Shown here: positions 33,497 to 45,216 of the stretch, piece after piece
Layout: each line of letters opens with the position of its first letter
How positions within the stretch are numbered: the first letter of the stretch is position 1
Assembly (NCBI GenBank): GCA_029378245.1
Contig: JARKIF010000007.1
Coordinates: 806,001 to 870,000, forward strand
DNA length: 64,000 nucleotides
Direction: 5' to 3'
Source of the DNA: Roridomyces roridus
Taxonomy: Eukaryota; Basidiomycota; Agaricomycetes; Agaricales; Mycenaceae
Position numbers and translations under genes: made by a program
The notes under the pieces: generated by a model
Told to the model about the DNA's origin: nothing
Database searches by the model: none
What the model saw: the letters and a program-made list of their open reading frames with translations, nothing else

Positions 33497-35570
33497 TTAG
33501 TTAGGGGTAACTTGAGGCCAAGGAGACTCACACGGAGCTGGGCGAGTACGAGTGGTACTCGTTCGTGGAGCGCTATCGTCTGTATTCGCCGCTCCACCGC
33601 GACGTAGCTGCGAAGGCATGATGATGGGTGTCGGTGGCTTGGTGAACCCTCGCGTTGGGGCCGTGCTTAGATTCACCGGCCGGGCTTGTGGAGCGCTCGA
33701 GGTGCGAGGACTCTTGGCGGGCTCGGAAAGTAAGGGTGAGGAAGCAACCCGTTTCAGCGAACCTGGTGACAAAGAGGTATTGGATTGTGAGGACAGAGCA
33801 GGTCGTTTATTTGATGTAGAATCTGGAAGTTGATTAATGCCAAAAAATGCTGCAGGTGTGGCTCAGCGTACCGTCAACCGATACACTTGCAGTCAGTGCT
33901 GGGGCACGTGAAATGGGCGCGGCTCCGGCAAGCAAGCCGTCGGCCGCAGCGGTAGGCGGGGGATTGCTGCGGTTCTTATTTGCCGCGGGGCTCGCAGGAC
34001 CGCCTCGGCGGACTGCAACGCCAGCTTGAAAACCAACAACTGGTCCTAGAACAGAATAAGTAAAAGAGTAAAAGAGCGAGGAAGCTCTTACGGCGAGGAT
34101 CCTGGGTCTGGGACGAGCTTGAGGGCGTTTGTTTGGCTGGCGACGAACCAGGTTTGCCGGGTAGTTGTACACCCGCTGCAGATTTGTCAAAGTAGGGCCA
34201 ACCGTAATACATCCATACGCACGCTTGTTAATAAACATGGTAGCCTGGGTCTTTGGCGTCTTCGTTTTCGCATTCGTCGGCTTCTTCTTTTTCAATTCCT
34301 CAATCTCAGCCATCAGAGCAGTATTCCGGGCTAAGCTCTCTGTATTATCTGTAGTCAGGGTAGCCTGAAGTTGGTCCCGTTCCATCTCAGCCTCGAGGAG
34401 TTTCGCTTCGACATCAGTGAGTTTAGCGTTGAGCTCAGCGTTGTCCTCGTGCTCCGTTCGTTCCGCATCCCAAGCCCGACCCTTTGCTTCCCACTCTGCC
34501 AGTTCAGTCTTGGAGGCATCCAGTTGCTCGTTGGCGTCCCGCAACGCGCCCTGAGCCGTGTCTCGCTGCTCGCCGGCGGTGCGAGCCAACTCTTTCCACG
34601 TGTTTCTTTCCTCGGCTGCTCCCAAAACATCCACCCTGTCTTTCTCGAGCCTGCCTTCCGCTGCGAGGTAGTCGTTCTTCCATTTGTCGATCTCGGCCTG
34701 CATCGACAATGATTTGGCATTGCTCTCGTCCTGTGCGGTCTTGAGGTCCGCTTCGGCGGCTAGACACTTGTCCTTCCACGTATCCAGCTCTGTTTGAGTC
34801 GAGCCGAGTTTGGCCTCACTGGCATCAAGCGCAGTCTTCAGCGTATCTCGTGCAGCTTCCGCACTCTCGTACTGCGACTTCCACTTGTCTGATTGGGCGC
34901 GGAGGGACAGAAGTCGCACCTCGAGATCACCCCGAGACTTCTTCTCCTCCTGCACAGACGTCTCGAGTTGAACTCGTTGAGTCTCCCACCGCTGAGTGGC
35001 TGCCTCCATGTCGGCATCGCGCTTCGCAACGGTAGCCTTGAGACCAATGCACTCGCGCAAGAGAGCAGCGTTTTGCGTGAGCGCGGTTTTCAGCCGACTG
35101 GAGCATTCAGTAATGCAGGCCGTGAGGGTGGACACAAAGGAAGACGGCGAAAGAGCCTTGTATTGCGTCGGGTCTGGGACGAAATGCTTGGCCTGTTCGT
35201 CGATTTGGGAGGCGAGTCTCGCATGATCACCAACGAAGGAGAGTTCTGGTCGTCCGGCTGTTGAAACGACGCCCATTCCATTCTCATTCAACAAGCTCTT
35301 GAGCGCAGCCAACTCTTGTGCCACGGCATTGGGAGAGTTGGAAGAGGTGGGATCTTGGCTGAGTTGTGCATTACGGCGCTCTGCAGTTTCCAGCTGCCGA
35401 CTGAGCTTGCTGAGCTGCTCATTGAGGGTGTGTATGTTGAGCTCGTATGGGCGGACGTGATGGGCGAGCTCTGCGTCAAAGAGGGCGTAAAGTTGTTCGG
35501 CACTCTTGTATATAGATGTAGAGCGCGACGATGATTGGGCTACCGTCGCGAGTGGGGGAGGATCGGGCAT
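33497..35570 (-). CDS. Long coiled-coil protein, unknown
   Basis: A large exon starts at the Met of MPDPPPLATVAQSSS. It has long heptad-rich stretches (LSKLSRQLETAERRNAQLSQ; later repeats of the form W-K-x-x-Y/C-LAAE-x-x-L spaced about 42 residues apart). Short spliced exons then give a basic Pro/Ser-rich tail (LPGKPGSSPAKQTPSSSSQT, RRGGPASPAANKNRSNPPPT, SLKRVASSPLLSEPAKSPRT). The end is uncertain. Read through, it stops at 33497. A good intron (GTGTGAG...CTAAC...TAG) would carry it to 33386. No family is recognised; it could be a cytoskeletal or septum/trafficking scaffold. Confidence 0.65.
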
Positions 35571-35986
35571 GGAACGAGCATGGAGGTGCGATAGCGACGC
35601 GCCTGAATTTGAAATGAGTTTGATCCTTCCTGTCAAAACATTGATGCAATAATTGATGGCTACTCGTGTCTCAATTCTTCAGACCTTTCCATCGAGCCAA
35701 ATCGACTACGTGAAAGAGCCAAATCTTACTCGATTTATCCCTTACATGGCCATCGAAACCAGCATCTACTGTTAGTGCCCGATGATAAGATGTCGTAGAA
35801 GGCCGCGAGTGGTCAGCAGGGACCCGGCGGTGAGCCCACGAGAATGCTTGGTGCGGGACGAGGCAGTACCAGATGAACGACAACTCACTGTCATCCAAAG
35901 AAAACGCCGTCTACAATAAGTGATTCAAGTCCATTGCGATTACATGCAAATGATCCAACAAAAATATGAACGACAGTACAGTGCCT

Positions 35987-36965
35987 TCACACCAAAGGCG
36001 GCGGAACTCGATGTATCCTGTAGTGTTTCCGCCGTTTGGCACCAATAGGTCCACGGCCCACATGTACAGCGGTGACCAGAGCCGGACTCGAAGAAGGAGG
36101 CTGTGAATCCGATGAAGATGCATTTGCATTTATACGCTGCTCATCATCGGATTCTACATCATCATCCACCAGTGGAATGGCGGGAAGATCTTTGGTGGTG
36201 ATGTGCTGTGTGAGAAGAGACCTGCTCGAACTGTTCGAAACAAGTGAGATTGAACTGGACGATCCAAAGGCCCGCATCGGCACGGGTTCCTCGATACGTT
36301 CCTCTCGGTGTACAGTAATGATGATTCCCTCGGAGGGAAGACCGTCAGACTTGATAAACGGCTGAGGCATCGTCATGAAGTTGTGCGGATTAGTCGCCCG
36401 CGTCGTCAAAGTCGTGCTCTGAGCGATTCCAACGACCGACGAAAATTTCGGAAGTCTAACGCCGCTCAGAAAACGGCAGTTTGTCGACCGAGGTAGGGGT
36501 GTGGGAACTGTTTGGCTTCGGGTGAACTGGTAGGGTGAGGTGGGGTCGTCGGGCGACTCTGGATGCAATAGGCATTCCTGCGACGAGTCGCTCCTGGTAC
36601 GTTGTCGCTGAGAGGGAACGAAAGGGGAGGTTCCATTCCAGCCAGTTTCCAGCCGCAGCTGGGGTCGACCAGAGTTGGGTGGGGATTTAGGAAATACGAC
36701 TGCATGCGTCGAGGGTGTCCATGAAGGAATGTGTATTTTGGAGGAATTGCGCTCGGGTACTATATTCGGGATCAGCCTCGACCACAATCGGGAGGGACAC
36801 AAACTCACCATGAAGAAGACGCGTTTCGTAAGGCAGGGGAGGCAATTCTCTTTCTTTTACTTGCAAATGAGTGAGGTCGTCGTCGTGACTAAACTGGGAG
36901 CAGAGATCAAATCGCTTTCAAAATCCGCAGTGTCCAGGGCGTACCTTGTCCTTGCTTTGAAACAT
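35987..36965 (-). CDS. Disordered Ser/Pro-rich protein, about 292 aa, unknown
   Basis: Exons 36965-36945, 36893-36809 and 36759-35987 join in phase, starting MFQSKDKFSHDDDLTHLQVK. The product is rich in Ser, Pro and Thr, with an acidic stretch VDDDVESDDEQ and a basic end GAKRRKHYRIHRVPPPL. No domain is recognised. The last exon may splice on: a GTGTGAAGG donor after the PPPL codons, then short exons with good borders (TAFSLDD, IDAGFDGH, SIWLDGK) towards 35640. The true C-terminus is therefore open, and a transcript joining it to the coiled-coil gene cannot be excluded. Confidence 0.5.
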
Positions 36966-37784
36966 AAGAACTTGAAGGAGGGGAAGGAGTGGGATGCTGA
37001 TCAGTCTAATACCAAGGGCCTCGATATATACTTATCGAGGCGTCGACAAGGTGGCTGACTATCTGTGTCATCCCCAGATCGCCGAGGTTACATCTCGAAC
37101 ACGTTCATCGCAGTCTGTTCTGTACTTATTCGACAGAAGATGTTCAACAGATCTGCCACTCGGAATTGCGGGAAGACAGGCGGAATGCCTTTCCTTAGAT
37201 ATGATGATGCTGAACAGCGAGCGCGCGTAAGAAAAGGGCAACGGGTTGACTGCAGCCGGTTGTGTGGTTTCCAGTCATCGCGAGTGAGGCTGAATCCCGA
37301 TGGACTGCACTGTGCCACCGCTGCCGAGTGGGAAAGTGCCGTGCGTGGTGGCTACTGTTGTGGCAGACAGGTATGCATGAAGTGACAGGGCCAGACAGAG
37401 AATTTATCGAGTTGAGATAGAAAGCTGCGGGTGGGAGCCAAGCTTTTGTTTGACATTGTATCGCACAAACTACGCTCGAAAGAATTATCTTTTGGCCGAA
37501 TCCTCCGTCCTAGTAATAAACCTCCAGTAGAACTAAGTGTATTTAAGAAATGGGTGGTCGTAACGGGTCGTGATGGATGGGGAGAACGATAAAATGTATA
37601 CGGTTATGGAACACGCAGCAATGAGAAAGCACAATTCGGCGAGATGGGAACGAGTGTTGGATAGGTGAGTGTGCGCACAACAAACAGCTGGGAATAAGTA
37701 GACGTGATTCGGATGGCGGGGGAGGATAGGTATAGGTCGGCGTGATTCAAGGCGGAATTTATGCGTACACATTTTTCGCTCGCT
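36966..37784. other. Intergenic, 3' of rrm4
   Basis: About 820 bases without a supported gene. Open frames here lack start context, splice logic and a recognisable product. Confidence 0.4.
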
Positions 37785-40553
37785 TTATTTGGCGGGTATC
37801 ATGCCCTGAGCTTTCTCTTTGAGCACGGAGGAGTAGCTATTCATCAAATGCGCCAGGGCACGCAGATCCTCCTGGTCGAGAAGCGCAATCGTGACCTTGG
37901 GCTGCAACAATGTACATTAATACAGAACACAGGAAAAGGTCAGACGACTTACAGCAGCCTTGATACCAAACGACTTGACGGTTTTGAAGCTGTGAGTAGA
38001 ATATTTAGAAACATAGATCGCGAAAGAAGGGAAAGGGACATACAGTTTGTCACCGAGCTGCTGCTTCTGCACCTGCGGGGCCTTGTCCAACAATCCATCG
38101 ATGAATTCATCGGTCGCTTGCACGACCAGTGGATCAGCCTTGGGCAGCGGGAGCCCCGTCGCGCTGGCCGAGTTGGCCAGCCGGATGATCTCCGCCGCTG
38201 GCAGACGTGCAAGTGATGCAATCGTGTGCGTCGAGTTGCCCGGCGTAGTGGGGGCAGGAGACGCAGTAGCACTCGGACCACGGGAGGAGAGGTCCGGTGT
38301 TTGGGGCGAAGCGACCTGCGATGTAGACGCCGCAATCTTCTTCGCCTGTGGCGTGACGGGAACGGGCTGTATGGCCTCGGCAGCGCTGCTGTCGTCCTCC
38401 TCACTCTCCAGCACGACCTTGGCATCCGCAACTTTGGCACGCAAGACCTCGACATTGAAAAGGCACAAGGCGCGATCCCGTTTGGGAAGGCTCATGAGGA
38501 GGTCGGTGAGCTCGCCTTGGCGAGCCGACTCTAGTTTGCTGATGGCTGCGAAGATTCTGTCGCGCTCGGATGTGGGCGGGACAGAGCCAGACGGGGAAGA
38601 CGTCCGTGGAGGGGTGGTGAGGGAGGCGCTGACGGAGATGGGAGTAGAGGGATGCTCAGGCGCGCTGGCCGTGGCGTTCAGGGCATTGGGATCGAGGAGA
38701 CGAGAATCTTGCGATGCGGAAGGCGACGGGGACTTGCTGGGAGAGTTTTCCTTTGAAGGGCGGAGGGAATAGCGGATGGCATTGACTTGCTCAGTCAGCT
38801 TGATGGGATCCTCGATGCATTGTACGACGTCAACAAGGGAAATCGTGACCAGGTTTTCGACAATCGCATCAACCTCATTGTTGGGCACAAAGTCCATTCC
38901 CTTGACGCGACGACTGAGTTCGCCCGTCAACACCTCTTGGCGCACAACAGGCGATAATGCGTAGAGGTCGTCATAACGCATTGGCAAATTCAAAGTGCCT
39001 TGGAGAGCAGCCTACGAAAAGGATCAGTTTCAGAATCAACAAGGAACGCATTCATTACATTGTAATAACTTCCGGATCCCCTCCGTCCGCGTTCTGGTCG
39101 GTCGTGGTGATTTTGAATCGGAGAACCAAGTGACGAATGCTGGTGGCGCGGGCTCCAGCCAGCAATGCTCTCCCCACCACCCTCGCTCGCAGTAGGGCTG
39201 GTGGCACCGCTCGAGTTGCGCGGGTGACCTCCGAACCGCTGAGCCAGTTTTTCCTGTCGCAGTTGCTTCGGCTCGTGCAATCTAACTACCACCTGCTTGG
39301 TGCCCAATAAAACTCCATTCATGGCATGCAGAGCGGCCGAGGCTGAGAGGCACGTCATTTGTCATCTAGCATAGAACGGAGAGCATACCTTGGTCCGGGG
39401 TTTGGTATGATACAAACCCGAATCCACGACTCTCTCCGTTCTCATTCCGCATGACCCGCGCACTGTTGGGACGTCAAGCACCACCCTCCTATGCTGAGAT
39501 GAACGCTGCACACCTCACAATCTGGCCAAACTGGACAAACCCGTCAGTTCCGATGGCAGAAATCTAGAAATCACCGCATACCTGGCGAAAGTGCGTGAAC
39601 AGGCCATTCGAATCAATGTCTGGGTCGAGGTTCTAAGGGGAATCAGTAAAACACCGGACAATTCCGTCTGGGTCCATACTTTGCAGAAGAGGTTGCAGGG
39701 ATCGATGAGACCGCTTTGGCTGGTGGATCCGGGCCCCGACAAAGGCGCGGGTTGCACCTGTTGACCCGGCCCGTGCACAAAAGGTATCTGCATAGGCGAA
39801 TGGTACGGGCTACCGCGAGGAGGCGAATAATGGGCGGGTGGAGACGCGTTGGGGGAGTAGTAGATGGCGCCTGGCACAAAAGTGGGCGCGTTGGGGCTGA
39901 ACTCGCTACCGCGTCCCATACTCGTCCTGCGTGGCTGATACACCTGGACGGCGATGTTTTGGCCTTGGACTTCGGCACAATGCATCGCTGCCTCTGCCTG
40001 CCGAGCGTCATCCTCGTTCCAGAATTCCACCATGCCAGTGTCGGCGCCAAAATGGGTGGGCGCGCGTGCCAACGCGAGAGCACCAAACGGACGGAAGAGG
40101 TCATATAACATCGAGTCGTTGAAGTCCGTTGGAAGATGCTTGACGAGTCGTGGAAGGGCGGATGGGGGTGGCAGAGGTGTTGGTGGAGTCGTGGGAGGGT
40201 ACGGAGACAGCACGAGCGGGAATGCAGGTTGCACGCCAGGTATTGGGCGCGATTGCAAGGTAGCTAGCGCTTTCTCGGCTGCAAAATTGGTTAGATAAAG
40301 CACCTGAGAGCGCAACAGATTGCGCACCTTTGTCCAGAAACTTGAACTCGATCGTACCAGAGAGAGGGTTGTCGCTGCCATCACGGTTAATCCTGGGTCG
40401 GAAGGGCCCACACGACGCAAAAGCCAGGGCTATTTGCTCATCGTCAAGGTTTGGGGGGATGTTGGAAACGAATAAAAAAGGCTCGTGGAGGATTGGGTGC
40501 GGTTGAGGACGAAACGAGTCCTCTCCCTGAGGTGCCTGGTACTCGGATTCCAT
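37785..40553 (-). CDS. rrm4: Rrm4-like RNA transporter: three RRMs and C-terminal MLLE-type domains
   Basis: Exons from 40553 (40553-40328, 40278-39680, then six or more) join to about 790 aa, close to Ustilago Rrm4. RRM1 is FLFVSNIPPNLDDEQIALAF. RRM2 is LVKHLPTDFNDSMLYDLFRP. RRM3 has CNLFCKNLDPDIDSNGLFTHF and ESRGFGFVSY. After a linker come three MLLE-like units: RYDDLYALSPVVRQEV...TISLVDVVQCIEDP, ELTDLLMSLPKRDRALCLFN, and GDKLFKTVKSFGIKAAPKVTIALLDQEDLRAL. In smut fungi Rrm4 binds mRNA and rides early endosomes along microtubules, using MLLE domains to bind Upa1. The same role in polar hyphal growth is inferred here. Confidence 0.85.
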
Positions 40554-40766
40554 CGCGATTGTCGACCACTGGAGTGCAAGACACTAAAATATTGAGTCAT
40601 TCCCGCCCGAGCACACTGGAGAGACGCGGTGGCATACCTGCCTGGGTGCAGCCCTCGATCGAGGGTGGCGGCTTAAGAAAAAGTTAGCCTTGTTAGGTAA
40701 GCCACTGATGTCTCTCCAATAAAAAAGTGCTACATTGTCCCATTGTCCGATAATAATTTACTGTAT

Positions 40767-42073
40767 CTACTTGCCGCTCTCCTCAACTTGAGGCGATTCC
40801 TCACCGTCGCCTCGATGTCTGTCCCCTGCCTCCAGTTTCGCAATCTCTGCGTCTATATCCAACTCGTCCATGGGAACGCGCTCGTACGACCCGTTCGCCA
40901 CCGCCTCGCTCTCTTTGTGCTTGACCCATGTGTAGTATATCGAGCCGGCAAGGATAACTCCGATGGATCCCGCGCGCCCACTGACCAAATCAGCGCCAGT
41001 CGCGATGGCGAACAGAAATTCCGCACCTGGAGATGATGTCCCCAAATAACCAGAACCCGAGGAAAGTTGAGGCGACGCCGCGACTTGCAGCGCTGACCAT
41101 ATGGGTTATAGGCGATGTGGTTTTAATCGAGAGTGGTGCGGCTATGGACATTGCGAACCCGACGCCGCCCTGGAGGTGAATGAGTACGGAACGCAGCTGT
41201 TTCAATACGTCACTTGCCGTGATGGCAGAGCCCCAAAGAAAAGTCCAAAGATCGACGTCAACGCCCGAGAGGATTGCGAGGACACTTGGGCCTTCGCCGG
41301 CAAGGAGAACGAGAGGTAAGAGAACAAACGAGCTGAGAACGTTGGTGTACCACGCGAGCAGGATGGTACTGCCGTTGACGACGGGGAGGCTCTGTTTGAT
41401 GACCACGGAAGCAAGGGCGGTGATAAATGAGCTGGCAGCGCCAAATGCAATGCCGACGAGGGAGAGTGGGGTGCCATCGAAGAACACGCCCAAGAAGAAG
41501 CCAGCAGTTACGGTGGCACAAGAGAGTAGAATGCCGATCGACGGGCGCGAGTGCAGCATGATGAAGGACGTGGCGATGGTGAAGGGCAAAACAAGGCCCC
41601 TTGCAACTTGGTAGAAAGACGCGTCGACGTATTTCAGGGTGTAGTTGCTGGAGCTCAGGCCAATTACATTCAACACCACCATAGACACGAGGCCCTTGCA
41701 TATTTTGAGATCAAAGGTGAGGCGCTCGGGGAGGATCCGGAGAACATTCGCTATTGCGAACATGACAACAGCAATTATGAGCTGCATCAGCAGGAAGAAT
41801 AGAGGTGCGTTCGTTGTATTCAGGACCCATTTATTGCTGCAAGCCCTTGAATGAATGGCGAGGTTCTGAAGGAAGAGATACGCACGCGACTATCATCTAG
41901 TAACGGGCAGTCAGAAGTGTCCAATTTCGCAGCGAGCAACTCACCGCCTGCGCTGCTACCATATAGAATATTACGACCGCCGCCTGGGTTCGTTTCAAAA
42001 CAAGTCAAAGGGCTCTGCTGAGCACACCCACCACAGTGGCCTTGGAAGGTGGTTGTTCATCCGGCGGAGACAT
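40767..42073 (-). CDS. SLC35-type nucleotide-sugar/drug-metabolite transporter, GDP-fucose transporter-like
   Basis: About 350 aa with roughly ten hydrophobic segments, read from MSPPDEQPPSKATV. Typical EamA/TPT features are AMIVANKWVLNTTNAPLFF near the N-terminus, LKYVDASFYQVARGLVLPFT in the middle, and GGVGFAMSIAAPLSIKTTSP and THMVSAASRG towards the end. The closest layout is SLC35C1. It ends in a cytosolic acidic tail. The reading needs an 11-base micro-exon (ATGATAGTCGC, about 41900) to restore NKWVLN, and a GC-AG intron at 41217-41170; that intron is 48 bases and in frame, so retention is possible. Predicted Golgi antiporter; substrate not proven. Confidence 0.85.
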
Positions 42074-42259
42074 GGTGTAGCAAAAATTCAAGGTCCTTTT
42101 AGGTTTCCAAGCATCCAATAAGGGGAATCTAGTCTAGAAGAAGAGAGCGGATGGGCGTTGTTCGTGGCGTGTATTGAGAATTGAAGTGCTGCGGCGGGAG
42201 CAAATCTTTGATCAAACACCAAACACCAGTCCACTTTTTCATTGCAACCTCCATCATCC

Positions 42260-43227
42260 ATGGCCTCCTTCAGAGCTGCCCGCAAGCCCTACAGCGTCAG
42301 TTCTCCTTGAACGGCCTCCTGGATCCCAATTCAATCTATTCACCAGCGCCCCCCGCCCCGAGGCGACGTCGACGGCCAGTGGCAGCATGACATGGTCCCA
42401 ACTGGCCCAAGGGGTCCCCGCCGAGGCCCTGTCCCTGCTACCTCGCTTTCGGTTCCCAACAAATTGAACACCAGACTCGTCGTGACCAACTTGCACTACG
42501 AAATCACTGCCAAAGACCTGACGGTACGTGGCCCTGCACAAGGGGACCCGTGAGCTCACTCCACGCCCACAGGCCATTTTCGGACAAATTGGCACGCTCG
42601 TATGCGAGCCACAGATCAGGGTAACTCGCAACAGTATCACCTGAACAAGAAAATGACACCCGGCTCGCTCGTTGCTTCAAGTATGACCGCAGTGGGCGCT
42701 CCTCAGGAACGGCAATCGTCTCATTCGAGACACCCGCCGAAGCCACCCGCGCCAAGAAGCAGTTTGACGGCATCCTTGCAAAGAGTGCGTTGCCCAGTCT
42801 CGAGGGGGCGCATTGTCTCACAAAAGTCTCCAGCCCAGCCAATGTCCATCACCTTCGACGTTACTCCGCGGGAGCCCCGAATCCGGTCCTCCAGTGCCCC
42901 GACGACCTCATCGCTGTTGAACAGGATACAAAAGGCGCCGCTACTTGACCGCCTCAGCAAGGACGACTCGGCCGTAGGGCGTAAACCTCCCTCTGGCCCG
43001 TACGTCTTTGCTCTTGTTTGTCGTCTCCCTGTCTCACCATACTTTCTAGTCGAGGTGGTGTTGGGCCCATCCGCACACGCCAGACCCGTGGCGGCCACGC
43101 TCGAGGGGCTGCTCCAAGACCCGGACCCGGACCGAAGAAGGCCAAGACCGCGGAGGAGCTCGACAACGAGCTGGACGCGTTCATGGTCGACGCACCGCCC
43201 GCTGCCCAAGACGCCGAGATGCTTTAA
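42260..43227 (+). CDS. mRNA export adaptor ALY/Yra1/Mlo3 type
   Basis: Exons join in phase from MASFRAARKPYSRPPPRGDV. An Arg/Gly/Pro-rich N-terminus (TGPRGPRRGP) precedes one RRM: TRLVVTNLHYEITAKDLT, AIFGQIGTLVCEPQIR, YDRSGRSSGTAIVSFE and ATRAKKQFDGILAK. An Arg/Gly-rich region and the C-terminal helix TAEELDNELDAFM follow; this helix is the diagnostic Mex67/UAP56-binding motif of the family. It is part of TREX, loading export receptors on nuclear mRNA. About 230 aa, complete. The N-terminal ALY helix (LDxxLDDII) is not obvious, which is unusual. Confidence 0.9.
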
Positions 43228-43697
43228 GATGTCTCTTATCTACCTACTAGTGTACTTATCTTTTGTAACTGACCGGACTGTAGTATGCATTGATGCCTTT
43301 TAGACCCGAATTCGTGCAAATCTTTCTTCCTGCCATGATCATCTTCTAGTCACCGACGCCTTTGTCTCGAACCCATTGACCTGGGCCCATTTCTCCTTTC
43401 TCGTTCGAATATGCACACGGTAGCTCGGGACCTGCAGGCTGCAGCGAGGCGACTTGCGCGAAAGCCAAAGTCTCCTTTGATAATTTGGGACGGCGACATG
43501 ACCCCATTCTCTTTGCTGGATATGGACGTGAGCTCAGCACGACCTTACTCCGCTCTGCTCGATAAAATTAGTCTCTCTGGTCGGAAATTACTCGTCCCTC
43601 CGCCGACCCCACTTCCAATCAAACTCTGTGCAGCCTCGAGGCTGAAAATCTTGCCAGTTTAAAAACTGACTCACGCGGGCCCGAATTCTTTGGTGGG

Positions 43698-43704
43698 TAT
43701 AAAA
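43698..43704 (+). promoter_or_regulatory. TATA box of the HMG-box gene
   Basis: TATAAAA about 76 bases before the ATG at 43780. Confidence 0.6.
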
Positions 43705-43779
43705 TGCGTAGCTGCTATCTCCTCCAATTTCCCTAATCAACCCACTATCCATCCAGTCGATAGTCCTCCTACTTTCTCG

Positions 43780-44480
43780 ATGCCAATGCATCAGCAACCT
43801 TCACGTCTACCCAACGCTTTCATCTGCTATCGCTCGGACCTGGCGAAACAGGTAGATCCCGGAATGAAGCAGAATGACCTGAGCAAGATCGCCGGGAAGA
43901 AGTGGAGAGCGCTGCCTCCGCACGAGCAGCAACCGTACCGGCAGATGGCCAAAGACATCAAGAAGTTCGGTGTGACTTCTACCCCGAGGCCTGCGCCCAG
44001 GGCGCCTAGCAAGAAGATGCAGAGTATTCCGGTCCAGTCTAGTGTGAGGAAGTCGAGGATGTATCAGGCTGCAACGAAACCACCAGCTATCAAAGCAGAA
44101 CCCAAGGCAAGTGCTCCTTTCCCTCTTGCTCGATAGGCTGAAACTAACGCATGCGATAGATCCCCATGCGCGTCGAGGCTCCTCAATCATTCAGGTCCGT
44201 TGGCCTTGGAACGTCCGTTAGTGAACCCGTGCCCGCTCCACAACCTTTTCCCGAGTCAAGTCACTCGAGCGGCCCGGAGAGTATCCCGGACCCGTGTGGC
44301 CTCGACGTCGACCTCTGCATCGAGGCCGCACAGGACAGATATCAACTCCAACGCGGTCGCATACACGTTGATTTCGAAAGAGAAGTCGTTGAATTGTTCA
44401 ACAGCAGTATTATGGAGGAGCTGTCCCTTTCTGAGGAAGAGTTGGCGCAACGGTTTTTGAACTTGCCCGAGGCAGAATAA
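43780..44480 (+). CDS. HMG-box transcription factor-like protein, 215 aa
   Basis: Two exons (43780-44106, 44160-44480). One sequence-specific type HMG box lies near residues 6-60: RLPNAFICYRSDLAKQV, NDLSKIAGKKWRALPPHEQQ and PYRQMAKDIKKF. The rest is Pro/Ser-rich with an acidic C-terminal helix (SIMEELSLSEEELAQRFLNL). The box resembles MATA-HMG proteins, which in mushrooms include mating and development regulators. No mating-locus neighbours are visible, so a specific role is not claimed. The intron starts with GC (AAG|GCAAGT); using the nearby GT breaks the frame. Confidence 0.82.
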
Positions 44481-44568
44481 TCACCCTATTTTTCTTTAGT
44501 TCCATGTCCACAATCCAATGTACAATCTATGTTTGAACATTCTTTGCTTCCAAATATTCCCCGAATAG

Positions 44569-45189
44569 TCATACCTTCGTTGCGGCCCCTCGATTCATAC
44601 GCTCTTCCAACCTTGCCTTGACCGTGTTGGCCCACTCATCCTCCAGGATGCTGTAGGAACAGGTCTCCGTGAATTTCCCTTCGCTATAATACCAGCGGCT
44701 CCTCTGTAGCGTTTCCAACGTCGCTCCTGCCTTGTCCAGCCAACCACGCATTCCAGCATTGTCCGCAGCAGTAAGAAACGCCGCGCGATAGAACTTTCGC
44801 TCATCAAAGGCGTATGCGAGCACGGTATATAGCGCCTCGGTCGCGATGCCCTCGCGGAACGAGTCTGGGCTGACGATGATTCCGATCTCACAGGAGTTGG
44901 TGTCGATCTCAATATGGGATATCGATGTCATTCCGACGAACTTTGTGGCAGACGAATCCGAAGGCTCAGCGCGCAGAAGGATATGAAAGTCGATCCGTGT
45001 TGGGTCAGCGACCCGAGACAGTCGGTGCACGCGGGCCTCCTCCGCGGAGAGGTGAGTGGGGAAGAATGGGAGATGCCGCCGGGTCTCGGGGTGAGAGCGT
45101 AGAGCCGCGACGGCTACATCGTTCTTCTCCTCAGGAGGTGCAAGCTCGAGTCTGCCAGACGTAGATGGTAGTGGGAGACTGAGAATCAT
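44569..45189 (-). CDS. GNAT acetyltransferase, RimJ/RimL-like
   Basis: Intronless, about 206 aa from MILSLPLPSTSGRLEL; an in-frame Met nine codons upstream (45216) is an alternative start. GNAT hallmarks: FHILLRAE, KFVGMTSISHIEIDTNSCEIGIIV, then the acetyl-CoA loop region SPDSFREGIATEALYTVLAYAF, and a last strand with AGMRGWLDKAGATLE. It transfers an acetyl group from acetyl-CoA to an amine; the substrate is unknown (protein N-termini or small molecules). The P-loop (normally Q/RxxGxG/A) reads FREGIAT, slightly degenerate. Confidence 0.82.
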   Translation of the reverse strand: MILSLPLPSTSGRLELAPPEEKNDVAVAALRSHPETRRHLPFFPTHLSAEEARVHRLSRVADPTRIDFHILLRAEPSDSSATKFVGMTSISHIEIDTNSCEIGIIVSPDSFREGIATEALYTVLAYAFDERKFYRAAFLTAADNAGMRGWLDKAGATLETLQRSRWYYSEGKFTETCSYSILEDEWANTVKARLEERMNRGAATKV

Positions 45190-45216
45190 CGTAAATCGGA
45201 TCACCGTGGTTTGCAA

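Noticed and set aside
37065..37385. Plus-strand 106-residue frame downstream of rrm4
   Set aside because: No start context, no homologous motif and no splice signals; probably chance.
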